A stretch of DNA of 64,000 bases, taken from Marinibacterium profundimaris. GTDB lineage: Bacteria > Pseudomonadota > Alphaproteobacteria > Rhodobacterales > Rhodobacteraceae. The notes beneath the pieces are model-generated. The model was given only the letters and a program-made list of their open reading frames with translations, did no database searches and was not told the origin of the DNA. How positions within the stretch are numbered: the first letter of the stretch is position 1; each line of letters starts with the position of its first letter. Below, in pieces: positions 27,062 through 35,323 of the stretch. Both the position numbers and the translations under genes were made by a program. The stretch covers positions 806,001-870,000 of the forward strand of contig NZ_AQQR01000001.1 in NCBI RefSeq assembly GCF_002210095.1, written 5' to 3'.

Positions 27062-27166
27062 GGAGTATTTTCATCCAAGAAGAAGCAGCAGGACGCGCCC
27101 CCGGCTTCTTCTTGGTCCAAATACCTCCGGGGGAGTCGCGGCTTGCCGCGGCGGGGGCAGCGCCCC
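27062..27166. repeat. GGAGTATTT-type palindromic intergenic repeat, copy B
   Basis: This 105-bp short copy has GGAGTATTTTCATCCAAGAA facing TTCTTGGTCCAAATACCTCC, then the GGGGGCAGCGCCCCC tail hairpin. The arms use the AAGAAGAAGC variant instead of GGTGAAGAC. It fills the gap between two convergent genes and reaches the stop codon of the downstream one. Confidence 0.8.
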
Positions 27167-28345
27167 CTATTGCGTGACGTCGCAGCCGTAGATCCAGTCG
27201 AACTGCTGCAGCATCTTCTCCGGCGCCAGCGCGCCCAGCATCCGCAACCCGGTATGGCCGATGGCCCGCGCCGGGCCGAACCGCACATGGTACTTCCAGG
27301 CGTTCCGGTTCGCGGCCGAGATCACTTTCTGCGCCCGGTCCCGCCGCCGCGCCTGGTAGCGGGACAGCGACGCCTCGGTGCCGTCCCAGCTGTCGGCCAG
27401 AACCCAGGCGTCTTCCAGCGCCAGGTTCGCCCCCTGTGCCAGGAAGGGCAGCGTCGGATGGGCCGCGTCGCCCAGGATTGCCACACCCGCGCCGTGCCAG
27501 GCCGCCGCCACGGGGTGGCGGAAGAGCCCCCAGAGCCCCACCTGGGTCACCGCGTCCAGCAACGGGCGAGCGGGGCCGCGGACATCGGCGAAAGTGGCGC
27601 GCAGCGTCTCGGGGTCGTCGGCGTGGTGCCAGCCCTCTTCGGTCCAGGCGCTGCGCTCACGGATCGCGACGAGGTTGGCCTGGCGCCCGTCCCGCAGGGG
27701 ATAGAACACCAGGTGCCTGCCCGGCGCCATGACCACCCGCGCCTCGCGCGGCAACGGCGCCTGCAGCGGCACGACGGCGCGCCACGCGACCTGGCCGGTG
27801 AAAAAGGGGCTGTCCGCACCGTTCAGCGCCGCACGGGTCGGGGAATGCAGCCCGTCGGCGCCGACGACCAGGGCGGCCCGCTGGATTGAGCCGTCAGCAA
27901 AGACCACCTCGGGCCGCGCGCCGGGGCGCACTTCGGTGACCTCACGGCCCAGGGCGATGGGAATGCCCGCCGCCCGGGCCGCCGCCTCCAGAAGGCCGAT
28001 CAGGTCGGCGCGATGCATCAGGGCGAAATACTGGTCGGGCCGCCGCCGCAGGTCCAGCCGCAGCACATCGCCCGGACGCCGGTAATCGCTCAGCACCACC
28101 GCCTCGGCGCGAAGCGAGGCCGCCTCCAGAGCGGGGCCGAGGCCAAGCGCGCGCAGCACCGCGCCGCCGTTCGGGCTGATCTGCAGGCCGGCCCCCACCT
28201 CGGTGATCGCCGGCGCCCGCTCCACCACACGGACCGGGACACCGCGCTGGCGGAAGCAGAGCGCCGCGGCCAGCCCGCCTATGCCCGCGCCCACAACCAG
28301 GACCTCGCCGCGCCCGCCCGTCGTACCTTCTGCTGCCTCGGTCAT
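27167..28345 (-). CDS. FAD-dependent monooxygenase, salicylate hydroxylase-like
   Basis: The 392-residue group A flavoprotein has the Rossmann motif VLVVGAGIGGLAAALCFRQRG near residue 15, the DG motif VVGADGLHSPTR (about 155-166), and the GD motif ILGDAAHPTLPFLAQGANLALEDAWVLA near residue 290. Such enzymes use NAD(P)H and oxygen to hydroxylate aromatic acids (salicylate, 3-hydroxybenzoate and relatives). No pathway genes adjoin, so the substrate is unknown. The ATG at 28345 puts the Rossmann motif at a usual distance from the start; a start 15 codons upstream is possible. Confidence 0.88.
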   Translation of the reverse strand: MTEAAEGTTGGRGEVLVVGAGIGGLAAALCFRQRGVPVRVVERAPAITEVGAGLQISPNGGAVLRALGLGPALEAASLRAEAVVLSDYRRPGDVLRLDLRRRPDQYFALMHRADLIGLLEAAARAAGIPIALGREVTEVRPGARPEVVFADGSIQRAALVVGADGLHSPTRAALNGADSPFFTGQVAWRAVVPLQAPLPREARVVMAPGRHLVFYPLRDGRQANLVAIRERSAWTEEGWHHADDPETLRATFADVRGPARPLLDAVTQVGLWGLFRHPVAAAWHGAGVAILGDAAHPTLPFLAQGANLALEDAWVLADSWDGTEASLSRYQARRRDRAQKVISAANRNAWKYHVRFGPARAIGHTGLRMLGALAPEKMLQQFDWIYGCDVTQ

Positions 28346-28394
28346 GCGCCTCTCCGTCGTTTCGGCTGTCCCAACCGCGCCTGTCTTCAACGAA

Positions 28395-28427
28395 AAAGGC
28401 GCCCGGACCCTGGGCCCCGGCGCCTTT
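28395..28427 (-). terminator. rho-independent terminator of dksA
   Basis: AAAGGCGCC (28395-28403) pairs with GGCGCCTTT (28419-28427). Read on the minus strand the stem is followed by further T residues (GGCGCCTTTTTCG), 77 bases past the dksA stop. Confidence 0.75.
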
Positions 28428-28503
28428 CAATCGTGTTGTCGCAAACCCGGACCGAACCGTCATTCGGTCCGGCCCCGCCCAGGCGCCGATCGCGCCCGGC
28501 GGG

Positions 28504-28980
28504 TCAGTCGTCGCGATGCACCTTTTCGCGGCGCTCGTGCCGTTCCTGGGCCTCAAGGCTCATGGTGGCGATCGGGCGGGCATCCAGGCGCTTCAACGAG
28601 ATCGGCTCCCCGGTGACATCGCAATAGCCATATTCGCCCTCGTCGATCCGCCGCAGCGCGGCATCGATCTTGGCGACAAGCTTGCGCTGACGGTCCCGGG
28701 TGCGCAGTTCAAGCGCGCGGTCGGTCTCTTCGCTGGCGCGGTCGGCCACGTCGGGGATGTTGCGGGTGCTGTCCTGCAGCCCCTCGATCGTGTCGCGGCT
28801 TTCAGCCAGCAGTTCAGTCTTCCAGTTCAGCAACTTGCGGCGAAAATACTCGAGTTGCCGGTCGTTCATGAACGGCTCATCCTCAGCCGGTCGATAATCT
28901 TCCGGGAGAAAGACTTCCTGCTTCATTTTGGCTCCCTCGGACTGGCCATCAACGTCCGTCAAATTCAGTTCCTTAGACAT
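28504..28980 (-). CDS. dksA: RNA polymerase-binding factor DksA, degenerate zinc finger
   Basis: DksA enters the secondary channel of RNA polymerase and works with ppGpp in the stringent response. The 158 residues carry the coiled-coil region with the tip signature IPDVADRASEETDRALELRTRDR and the C-terminal GEYGYCDVTGEPISLKRLDARPIATMSLEAQERHE. Only one of the four zinc cysteines is kept (CDVT, then MSLEAQ where CxxC is expected); this Cys-poor form is known in alphaproteobacteria. The ATG at 28980 has GGAGAG six bases upstream; four more in-frame codons upstream are rejected for that reason. Divergent from moxR. Confidence 0.95.
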   Translation of the reverse strand: MSKELNLTDVDGQSEGAKMKQEVFLPEDYRPAEDEPFMNDRQLEYFRRKLLNWKTELLAESRDTIEGLQDSTRNIPDVADRASEETDRALELRTRDRQRKLVAKIDAALRRIDEGEYGYCDVTGEPISLKRLDARPIATMSLEAQERHERREKVHRDD

Positions 28981-29109
28981 CAGGCTCTCCACTGTCGCAG
29001 CGTTTATCCGAGGCGTTAAAGATTGTCACTACACATTCACGCCGCGCTCGGGCTAAAACGCTGGGCAGACCGGCACCCGGAGCAGGGCAAAGCAAGGGAT
29101 TGTAACTCA

Positions 29110-29949
29110 ATGAGATTTCAGGGCACCGACAGCTATGTTGCACCCGAGGACCTCACGGTCGCCGTGAACGCCGCGGTGACGCTTGAAAGGCCCTTGCTGG
29201 TCAAGGGTGAACCCGGCACGGGCAAGACGGAACTGGCCCGCCAGGTTGCCGATGCCCTTGGGCTTACCATGCTCGAATGGAACATCAAGTCCACCACGCG
29301 CGCCCAGCAGGGGCTTTATGAATATGACGCGGTCAGCCGCCTGCGAGACAGTCAACTGGGCGAGGAACGCGTACATGATGTGCGAAATTACCTTAAGAAA
29401 GGTAAATTGTGGGAGGCCTTCGAAGCCGGCGAAAAGGTTGTCCTGCTGATCGACGAAATCGACAAGGCCGATATCGAGTTTCCCAATGACCTTCTTCAGG
29501 AACTCGACAAGATGGAGTTCCACGTTTACGAAACAGGTGAGACAATCCGTGCAACTCACCGTCCTATCGTCATAATTACGTCCAACAACGAAAAGGAGCT
29601 GCCCGACGCCTTCCTGCGCCGCTGCTTCTTTCACTATATCCGCTTTCCCGACACCGAGACAATGAAACAGATCGTCGAGGTGCACCACCCGGGAATAAAG
29701 GACGCCCTTCTGACGACCGCGTTGACTCAATTTTACGAAGTTCGCGACACCCCCGGCCTGAAGAAGAAACCCTCCACCTCCGAAGTGCTCGACTGGCTGA
29801 AACTGCTGCTGGCCGAAGATCTCTCGCCCGAGGATCTCAAGCGCGACGGCGCCTCGGCCCTGCCGAAGCTGCACGGGGCGCTTCTGAAGAACGAGCAGGA
29901 CGTGCACCTGTTCGAACGCCTGGCTTTCATGGCGCGTGGTCAGCGCTAG
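29110..29949 (+). CDS. MoxR family AAA ATPase
   Basis: MoxR ATPases act as chaperones, usually with a VWA-domain partner, to mature enzyme complexes. The 279-residue protein shows Walker A VKGEPGTGKTELARQ near residue 38, Walker B KVVLLIDEIDKAD, sensor 1 PIVIITSNNEKELPDAFLRRC, and a C-terminal lid. Its VWA partner lies three genes downstream (32121-33305). The first ~650 bases are far less GC-rich than the neighbours (some 60-base stretches near 47-55 percent) and the last ~130 bases return to about 75 percent. The ATG at 29110 gives the family length. Confidence 0.93.
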   Translation: MRFQGTDSYVAPEDLTVAVNAAVTLERPLLVKGEPGTGKTELARQVADALGLTMLEWNIKSTTRAQQGLYEYDAVSRLRDSQLGEERVHDVRNYLKKGKLWEAFEAGEKVVLLIDEIDKADIEFPNDLLQELDKMEFHVYETGETIRATHRPIVIITSNNEKELPDAFLRRCFFHYIRFPDTETMKQIVEVHHPGIKDALLTTALTQFYEVRDTPGLKKKPSTSEVLDWLKLLLAEDLSPEDLKRDGASALPKLHGALLKNEQDVHLFERLAFMARGQR

Positions 29950-30123
29950 GCCGAGCCGGCTGACGCAACGTCATGCGGGGCCTGCGCCCGTCGCCGGGCA
30001 ATTGTTCCCCGGCAATGGCCGAACCCGCCCGATCGCCGCAATTGTGTCACGGACGCCGATCAAGTCGCGCGCGCGCGCAGGCGGGCGTGGATTGCCGCCC
30101 GCGGCTCTGGCAGAATTCGATCC

Positions 30124-30579
30124 ATGACCGACACGACCAATATCCGCGTCCGCCCCCTGCGCGCCGAGGATCGCCCCGCCTGGGACGAGATGTGGCGCGC
30201 CTATCTCGCGTTCTACGAGACCGAGTTGCCGGAGGAGATCTATGACAGCTCCTTCGCGCGGATGCTGGGCGACGATCCCCGGGATTTCCACGGCATGATC
30301 GCCGAGCAGGACGGCGTTCCGGTCGGGATCGTCCACTACGTTTTTCACCGCCACGGCTGGAAGATCGAGAACGTGTGTTACCTGCAGGATCTCTATGCCA
30401 GGCCCGAGGCCCGGGGCACCGGGGTCGGCCGCGCGCTGATCGAGGCGGTCTATGCCGCAGCCGACGCGGCCGGCGCGCCTTCGGTCTACTGGATGACGCA
30501 GGAGTTCAATCACACCGCCCGGCAGCTTTACGACCGCATCGGGCAGCTGACGCCGTTCATCAAGTACCAGAGACCCTGA
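30124..30579 (+). CDS. GNAT family N-acetyltransferase
   Basis: The 151-residue protein is a single GNAT domain that transfers acetyl from acetyl-CoA to an unknown amine. It shows IRVRPLRAEDRPAWDEMW at the N terminus, then YLQDLYARPEARGTGVGRALIEAV, the acetyl-CoA binding Q/RxxGxG/A segment, and NHTARQLYDRIGQ in the last helix. Its TGA overlaps the ATG of the DUF2927 gene (TGATG), so it is coupled to the moxR-VWA cluster. Confidence 0.9.
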   Translation: MTDTTNIRVRPLRAEDRPAWDEMWRAYLAFYETELPEEIYDSSFARMLGDDPRDFHGMIAEQDGVPVGIVHYVFHRHGWKIENVCYLQDLYARPEARGTGVGRALIEAVYAAADAAGAPSVYWMTQEFNHTARQLYDRIGQLTPFIKYQRP

Positions 30580-31955
30580 TGCGGGCGCCGCTTTATCTGG
30601 CGATCGGCGCCATGGTGATTTCCAGCTGCACCACGCCGCCGGATCGCGGCATGCCGACGCGCGCCGTCATCGCCGAAAGCACCCTGCCGCCGATGAAGAC
30701 CTTCGCGGCCCCCCGGCCGCAGCCGCCGATCACGTCCAATGCCGATATCGCCGGGGATTTCATCGACCTCCACTTCCAGCTGGAAAGCGGCCGCACGCTC
30801 GACACCTTCACCCGCTTCGAAGGCCCCGTGACGGTCCGCGTCACCGGCGACCCGCCCGCCAGCCTGGGCCCGGACCTGCGCCGCCTGCTGCAGCGCCTGC
30901 GCAGCGAGGCCGGGATCGACATCCGCGAGATCACCTCGGGCACCGCCAACATCACGATCGAGGCCGTCCCGCGCGAAGAGATCCGCCGCGCCCTGCCGCT
31001 TGCCGCCTGTTTCGTGGTGCCCAATGTCTCGTCCCTGTCGGAATTCCGCCGCGACCGCCGCAAGGCCAGGACCAACTGGGCGCAGCTGGACCGCCGCGAA
31101 CGTCTGGCCGTCTTCGTGCCCAACGACACCTCTCCGCAGGAGGTACGCGACTGCCTGCACGAAGAGGTCGCCCAGGCGCTGGCCCCGCTGAACGATCTCT
31201 ACCGGCTGCCGGATTCGGTGTTCAACGACGACAACGTGCACCGGGTGCTGACCGGCTACGACATGGTGATCCTGCGCACCGCCTATGCGCCCGAGCTGGT
31301 CACCGGCATGTCGCGCGATCAGGTCGCGGCGCAGCTGCCGCGCATCCTGGCGCGCACCAATCCCGGCGGCGCGGGCAAGCCCCTGGCGCGGGTCGACCCC
31401 ACCCCGCGCAGCTGGATCGACGCCGTGCAGACCGCGCTTGGCCCCGATGCCAGCCCGCAGGCGCGGCACGCCGCGGCCAACACCTCGCTGACCATCGCCA
31501 CCGAACGCGGCTGGCAGGATCACCGCCGCTCCTTCAGCCATTACATGGTCGGCCGCATGGCCCAGATCACCGACCCCGAGCTTGCCGGGCGGCATTATGC
31601 CTCGGCGCTCTACTACCTTGGCGACCGGCCCGGCACGCAGCTGCAGGCCGCCTATATCGTCACCCAGGTCGCCGCGCTGGACATCAGCCGGGGCGATCCC
31701 GCCACCGCCCTGGCCCGCCTGAACCCCGCGATCGAGACCGCCGCACGGGCCGAAAACGCCTCGCTAATGTCGACTCTGATGCTGCTGAAGGCCGAGGCGC
31801 TGGAACTGCTCGGCCGCCCCGACCAGGCGCGCGCCGTCAGGCTGGACAGCCTCGGCTGGGCACGATACGGCTTCGGAGCGGACTGGGCCGTCAAGCAGAA
31901 GATGCGTGAGATTTCGGCCCTGAACCCGCTGAAAGGGAGCGACGGGCAAATATGA
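30579..31955 (+). CDS. DUF2927 lipoprotein
   Basis: The 458-residue protein begins with a lipoprotein signal (MRAPLYLAIGAMVISSCTTPP, Cys17). The DUF2927 domain spans about 50-230, with FTRFEGPVTVRVTGDPPASLGPDLRRLL and DCLHEEVAQALAPLNDLYRLPDSVFNDDNVH; the second segment contains an HEE that resembles a degraded metalloprotease site. The C-terminal half is helical and repeat-like (ERGWQDHRRSFSHYMVGRMAQ, then TPR-like helices). Function unknown. It sits between the GNAT gene and a 54-codon membrane gene, overlapping both. Confidence 0.87.
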   Translation: MRAPLYLAIGAMVISSCTTPPDRGMPTRAVIAESTLPPMKTFAAPRPQPPITSNADIAGDFIDLHFQLESGRTLDTFTRFEGPVTVRVTGDPPASLGPDLRRLLQRLRSEAGIDIREITSGTANITIEAVPREEIRRALPLAACFVVPNVSSLSEFRRDRRKARTNWAQLDRRERLAVFVPNDTSPQEVRDCLHEEVAQALAPLNDLYRLPDSVFNDDNVHRVLTGYDMVILRTAYAPELVTGMSRDQVAAQLPRILARTNPGGAGKPLARVDPTPRSWIDAVQTALGPDASPQARHAAANTSLTIATERGWQDHRRSFSHYMVGRMAQITDPELAGRHYASALYYLGDRPGTQLQAAYIVTQVAALDISRGDPATALARLNPAIETAARAENASLMSTLMLLKAEALELLGRPDQARAVRLDSLGWARYGFGADWAVKQKMREISALNPLKGSDGQI

Positions 31956-32116
31956 TCATTCTCGGCAGCGCGGGTCTCGGAGCCATCGTCGGCGTGTTGA
32001 CGGCCCGCAAACGGGGCGGCGCGCGGCTCGACATGGCGCAATACGGCGCGGGCTTTGCCATCGCCTTCGCCCTGATCGGCCTGATCGCCACGGTTTTCAT
32101 CGACCGCATGGTGTAA
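31952..32116 (+). CDS. small two-helix membrane protein (54 aa)
   Basis: An ATGA overlap with the preceding gene and a four-base gap to the next argue that this short frame is translated. The product is MIILGSAGLGAIVGVLTARK.., a first hydrophobic helix, a basic loop (RKRGGARLDMAQ), and a second helix (GFAIAFALIGLIATVFI) ending DRMV. A membrane partner for the neighbouring lipoprotein or MoxR/VWA pair is possible but not shown. Confidence 0.75.
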   Translation: MIILGSAGLGAIVGVLTARKRGGARLDMAQYGAGFAIAFALIGLIATVFIDRMV

Positions 32117-32120
32117 GACC

Positions 32121-33305
32121 ATGTTCCTGCCCTTCTTCGAAAACCTTCGAAAGGGCGGCGTCCCGGTCAGCCTGCGCGAATACCTGACCTTCCTCGAAGC
32201 GATGGGCCAGGGCCTCGTCACCTATGACGTGGAAGGCTTCTACTTCCTCGCCCGCACCGCCATGGTCAAGGACGAGCGCAACATCGACAAGTTCGACCGC
32301 GCCTTCGCCGCCACCTTCGAGGGGCTGGCCTCCATCTCCATCGACCAGGTGCTGGACGCCGTCGACATCCCCGGCGACTGGCTTGAGAAGATGGCCGAGA
32401 AACATCTCTCTCCCGAGGAGAAGGCGAAGGTCGACGCGCTCGGCGGCTTCGACAAGCTGATGGAGACGCTGAAGAAGCGACTCGAAGAGCAGAAGGAGCG
32501 CCACCAGGGCGGCAACAAGTGGATCGGCACCGCCGGCACCTCGCCTTTCGGCGCCCATGGCTACAACCCCGAAGGCGTGCGCATCGGCCAGGACGAAAGC
32601 CGCCACCAGCGCGCGGTCAAGGTCTGGGACAAGCGCGAATTCCGCAATTTCGACGACACGGTCGAACTGGGCACCCGCAACATCAAGGTCGCGCTGAAAC
32701 GCCTCCGCCGCTGGGCCCGCGAAGGCGCCCATGACGAGCTCGACCTCGACGGCACGATCCGCTCGACGGCCGAAAACGGCTATCTCGACGTCAAGATGCG
32801 CCCCGAGCGGCACAACGCGGTGAAGGTCGTGCTGTTCCTCGATGTCGGCGGGTCGATGGATGCCCATGTGAAGGTCGTCGAAGAGCTCTTCTCGGCCGCC
32901 CGGACCGAGTTCAAGCATCTCGAGCATTACTACTTCCACAACTGCCTTTACGAAGGCGTCTGGCGCGACAACCGCCGCCGGTGGAACGAACAGATCCCGA
33001 CCGAAGAGATCCTGCGCACCTACGGGCCGGACTACAAATGCATCTTCGTCGGCGACGCCTCAATGTCGCCCTATGAGATCGCCTATCCCGGGGGCGCCAA
33101 CGAACACTGGAACGCGGAGGCCGGCCAGGTCTGGCTGCAGCGCGCGCGGGATCAGTGGGCGTCACATGTCTGGATCAACCCGGTGCCCGAGAAATACTGG
33201 GGCTACACCCATTCCATCCAGATGATCTCCGAGATCTTCGAAGGCACCATGGTCCCGATGACGCTCGCCGGGCTGGAAAAGGGGATGAAGGACCTCACCC
33301 GCTAG
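32121..33305 (+). CDS. VWA domain protein, CoxE-like
   Basis: The 394-residue protein starts MFLPFFENLRKGGVPVSLREYLTFLEAM, typical of CoxE-like VWA proteins, and contains the VWA domain from about residue 225 with the metal site in VVLFLDVGGSMDAHVKVVEEL and FVGDASMSPYEI. Such proteins work with MoxR ATPases in complex assembly. The genes usually adjoin; here a GNAT, a lipoprotein and a tiny membrane gene lie between them, with coupled starts. Confidence 0.9.
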   Translation: MFLPFFENLRKGGVPVSLREYLTFLEAMGQGLVTYDVEGFYFLARTAMVKDERNIDKFDRAFAATFEGLASISIDQVLDAVDIPGDWLEKMAEKHLSPEEKAKVDALGGFDKLMETLKKRLEEQKERHQGGNKWIGTAGTSPFGAHGYNPEGVRIGQDESRHQRAVKVWDKREFRNFDDTVELGTRNIKVALKRLRRWAREGAHDELDLDGTIRSTAENGYLDVKMRPERHNAVKVVLFLDVGGSMDAHVKVVEELFSAARTEFKHLEHYYFHNCLYEGVWRDNRRRWNEQIPTEEILRTYGPDYKCIFVGDASMSPYEIAYPGGANEHWNAEAGQVWLQRARDQWASHVWINPVPEKYWGYTHSIQMISEIFEGTMVPMTLAGLEKGMKDLTR

Positions 33306-33321
33306 CCCTGCGCCCAACGAA

Positions 33322-33346
33322 AACGCCCGCCAAACCGGCGGGCGTT
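33322..33346. terminator. terminator between the VWA and RTX-type genes
   Basis: AACGCCCGCC and GGCGGGCGTT form a perfect 10-bp stem around a five-base loop, midway between the two convergent stop codons. T residues are few on either side, but the placement suits a bidirectional terminator. Confidence 0.65.
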
Positions 33347-33371
33347 CCCAAATCTCACAGGCCGCGCCCCG

Positions 33372-34436
33372 TCACACCAGCAGTGTCACCAGAGCATCCG
33401 GCAGCGACGGGATGGCGTTGTAGACATCCACCAGGTCGTCCGCCACGACGATATCGTCGATCACGAAGCGCGTGTCGCTGTCGCCCGAGGCCGTGAAGAC
33501 CACCTCATCGACCGAGCTGAAGATGGTCGGATCCAGCACGAAGGGCTCGTCGGCCATTTCGCCCGCCGCCAGTTCGAAGACCTGCGCGCCCATCTCCTCG
33601 TCGTCGTCGAACGCGGTGACCGTCAGCGTCAGCGCCTCGGTCAGCCCGCCGGCGTTGAACGAGACGAAATCGAAATCCGTGTCGAGGTTCACGTCGATCC
33701 CGTCCGGGAAATCGTCCGGCAGCAGGTCGATGATGTCGTCGATCGTGTCGTTGATGAAGGTCGGATCCAGCGCCGAGAACGACGCATCGTTGCCGCCCTT
33801 GTTGAAGGCCGCGTTGTCGCCAGAGGCGGTGAACCACGGTGCGCCGCGCTCGTTCACCTCGACGAAGTTGAAATTGTCCCAGCCCATAAGCGAGGTGATC
33901 TCGATCACCGGCGCGGCCGAGCGCACGTCCGGGAAGTTCGGGAAATTGCTGAAATCGCTCAGATCCAGTTCGATCACCGCCTGGTTGGTGTCGAAATCCA
34001 GCGTCCGCGTGTCCCTGGGCGCAAAGATGAAGTCATTGGCATCCAGCGGTTCGACATTGCCGGTCACCGCGATCTGCAGATCGCCCATGACGATAAGCGT
34101 GGCGCGCTCCTCGGGCAGCACGATCAGCTGGTTGAAGCCGGTGACCCCGAAGGCCGACAGGTCGATCTTGTCGATCCCGTCCTGGAAGCCGAGAACCGTG
34201 GTCAGGCCGGAGGAATCGGCAAGAAAGCGGAAGGTATCCGCGTCTTCGTCCCGGCCGCCAAAGAGGAAATTGGTACCGCTGCCGACGATGATCGTATCGC
34301 TGCCCGCTCCGGCCAGGACCAGGTCGGTGCCGCCGCCGACTTCGACCGTATCGTCGCCCCCCAGCCCGACGACGAGATCATTCTCGTCCGAGGCGCCGAA
34401 GAAATTGGACAGGTTGTCGCCGAGTCTGAAACCCAT
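33372..34436 (-). CDS. RTX-type calcium-binding protein with a C-terminal beta-sandwich-like domain
   Basis: Residues ~20-65 hold four nonapeptide-type calcium repeats (GLGGDDTVE, VGGGTDLVL, AGAGSDTII, VGSGTNFLF), followed by the RTX-associated DTFRFLADSSGLTTVLGFQDGIDKIDLSAFGV segment. The remaining ~220 residues are acidic with LTLTVTAFDDD and DEVVFTASGDSDTRFVIDDIVV strands like a carbohydrate-binding sandwich. RTX repeats at the N terminus rather than the C terminus are unusual. There is no Sec signal; type I secretion is likely by family, though no transporter genes adjoin. The upstream 296 bases are AT-rich. Confidence 0.8.
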   Translation of the reverse strand: MGFRLGDNLSNFFGASDENDLVVGLGGDDTVEVGGGTDLVLAGAGSDTIIVGSGTNFLFGGRDEDADTFRFLADSSGLTTVLGFQDGIDKIDLSAFGVTGFNQLIVLPEERATLIVMGDLQIAVTGNVEPLDANDFIFAPRDTRTLDFDTNQAVIELDLSDFSNFPNFPDVRSAAPVIEITSLMGWDNFNFVEVNERGAPWFTASGDNAAFNKGGNDASFSALDPTFINDTIDDIIDLLPDDFPDGIDVNLDTDFDFVSFNAGGLTEALTLTVTAFDDDEEMGAQVFELAAGEMADEPFVLDPTIFSSVDEVVFTASGDSDTRFVIDDIVVADDLVDVYNAIPSLPDALVTLLV

Positions 34437-34642
34437 GAAGTGCTCCTTTAAGTGCCGGTCTTTTCACCGGAAAAGGCAGGAGTGAGAGGATTTGCACTGG
34501 TACCGACTACATGAACACAACATCACCAAGTTCACTCTCGCAGAGATTTCGGATCACCTCCCGATTGAATGGTTAACGCGAGAGACCCGTAGTTAACGAT
34601 TAAGTGATTGCATGGTGAGCGCCCTGCACCAAGAGCAGGCTC

Positions 34643-34661
34643 GGTTGACCTCGGGTCAACC
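34643..34661. promoter_or_regulatory. GGTTGACC palindrome upstream of the RTX-type gene
   Basis: GGTTGACC-TCG-GGTCAACC is a perfect inverted repeat of 8 bp. It lies about 210 bases upstream of the RTX-type start and 72 bases past the GNAT stop (both genes on minus), so it could be an operator or a transcript-end hairpin. Confidence 0.45.
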
Positions 34662-34732
34662 TGCGGGCGTGGTGTGTTAAGGTCACGCTTTCCGGGCATC
34701 CCGGGTCGGGCGGACGCCGACAGGCCGCCGGG

Positions 34733-35230
34733 TCACTCCGGCCTGTCGCGCACCATCAGCAGGGCCCGGCCATGGTCCGTCTCGACCTCGCGCGTCTCGC
34801 GAAACCCGGCCTTCTCATAGGCGCGGATGGCCGGTGCATTGTCGGGATGCGGATCGATGCCCAGCGCCGGGGCGCCCTCGGCAAAGCAGCGCGCGGCATG
34901 GGCGCGCAGATAGGCCGGGCCCAGCCCCCGGCCCATCGCCGTCTCGGAGCCGACGAAGGTATCGATGCCCCGCGCGCCCTTCGGAAGGAAATCCAGCGGA
35001 TGCGGCTGCCAGGCGTGGATGTCGTAATCCTGCAGGTAGGCCAGCGCCACGCCCTCCAGCGTGACGATCCAGCAGCGCAGCGCAGGGTCGTCCAGCTGCC
35101 GCATCACGACCGAGGCGTAATCCGGTTCGTCGAACCACCGGCTGACCCGCGGCGCCTCCAGCCAGCCGCGCAAAAGCGGCGCATCCGCCGGCGTCACCCG
35201 CCGGAAGCCAAAGACCGGATCCTTCTCCAT
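34733..35230 (-). CDS. GNAT acetyltransferase, RimJ/AAC(6')-like
   Basis: The 165-residue protein starts MEKDPVFGFRRVTPADAPLL and contains WLEAPRVSRWFDEPDY, GIDTFVGSETAMGRGLGPAYLRAH (acetyl-CoA site) and NAPAIRAYEKAGFRETREVET. This is the pattern of acetyltransferases annotated as aminoglycoside 6'-N-acetyltransferase-like; many such chromosomal proteins act on other amines, so resistance should not be assumed. The ATG at 35230 is preferred over one eight codons upstream because the fold begins there. Confidence 0.85.
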   Translation of the reverse strand: MEKDPVFGFRRVTPADAPLLRGWLEAPRVSRWFDEPDYASVVMRQLDDPALRCWIVTLEGVALAYLQDYDIHAWQPHPLDFLPKGARGIDTFVGSETAMGRGLGPAYLRAHAARCFAEGAPALGIDPHPDNAPAIRAYEKAGFRETREVETDHGRALLMVRDRPE

Positions 35231-35323
35231 GCCTGCCCTGCCCTTTGCCGTCACCAGATGGCGATCAGACTATCACGCAGGCCAGCGCGGCAGAAGCGGC
35301 CCGGCCGTCGCGGGCCCCGGCGC

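Noticed and set aside
34733-35230. Aminoglycoside resistance gene
   Set aside because: The fold is AAC(6')-like, but a chromosomal single copy without mobile context is more likely a general acetyltransferase.
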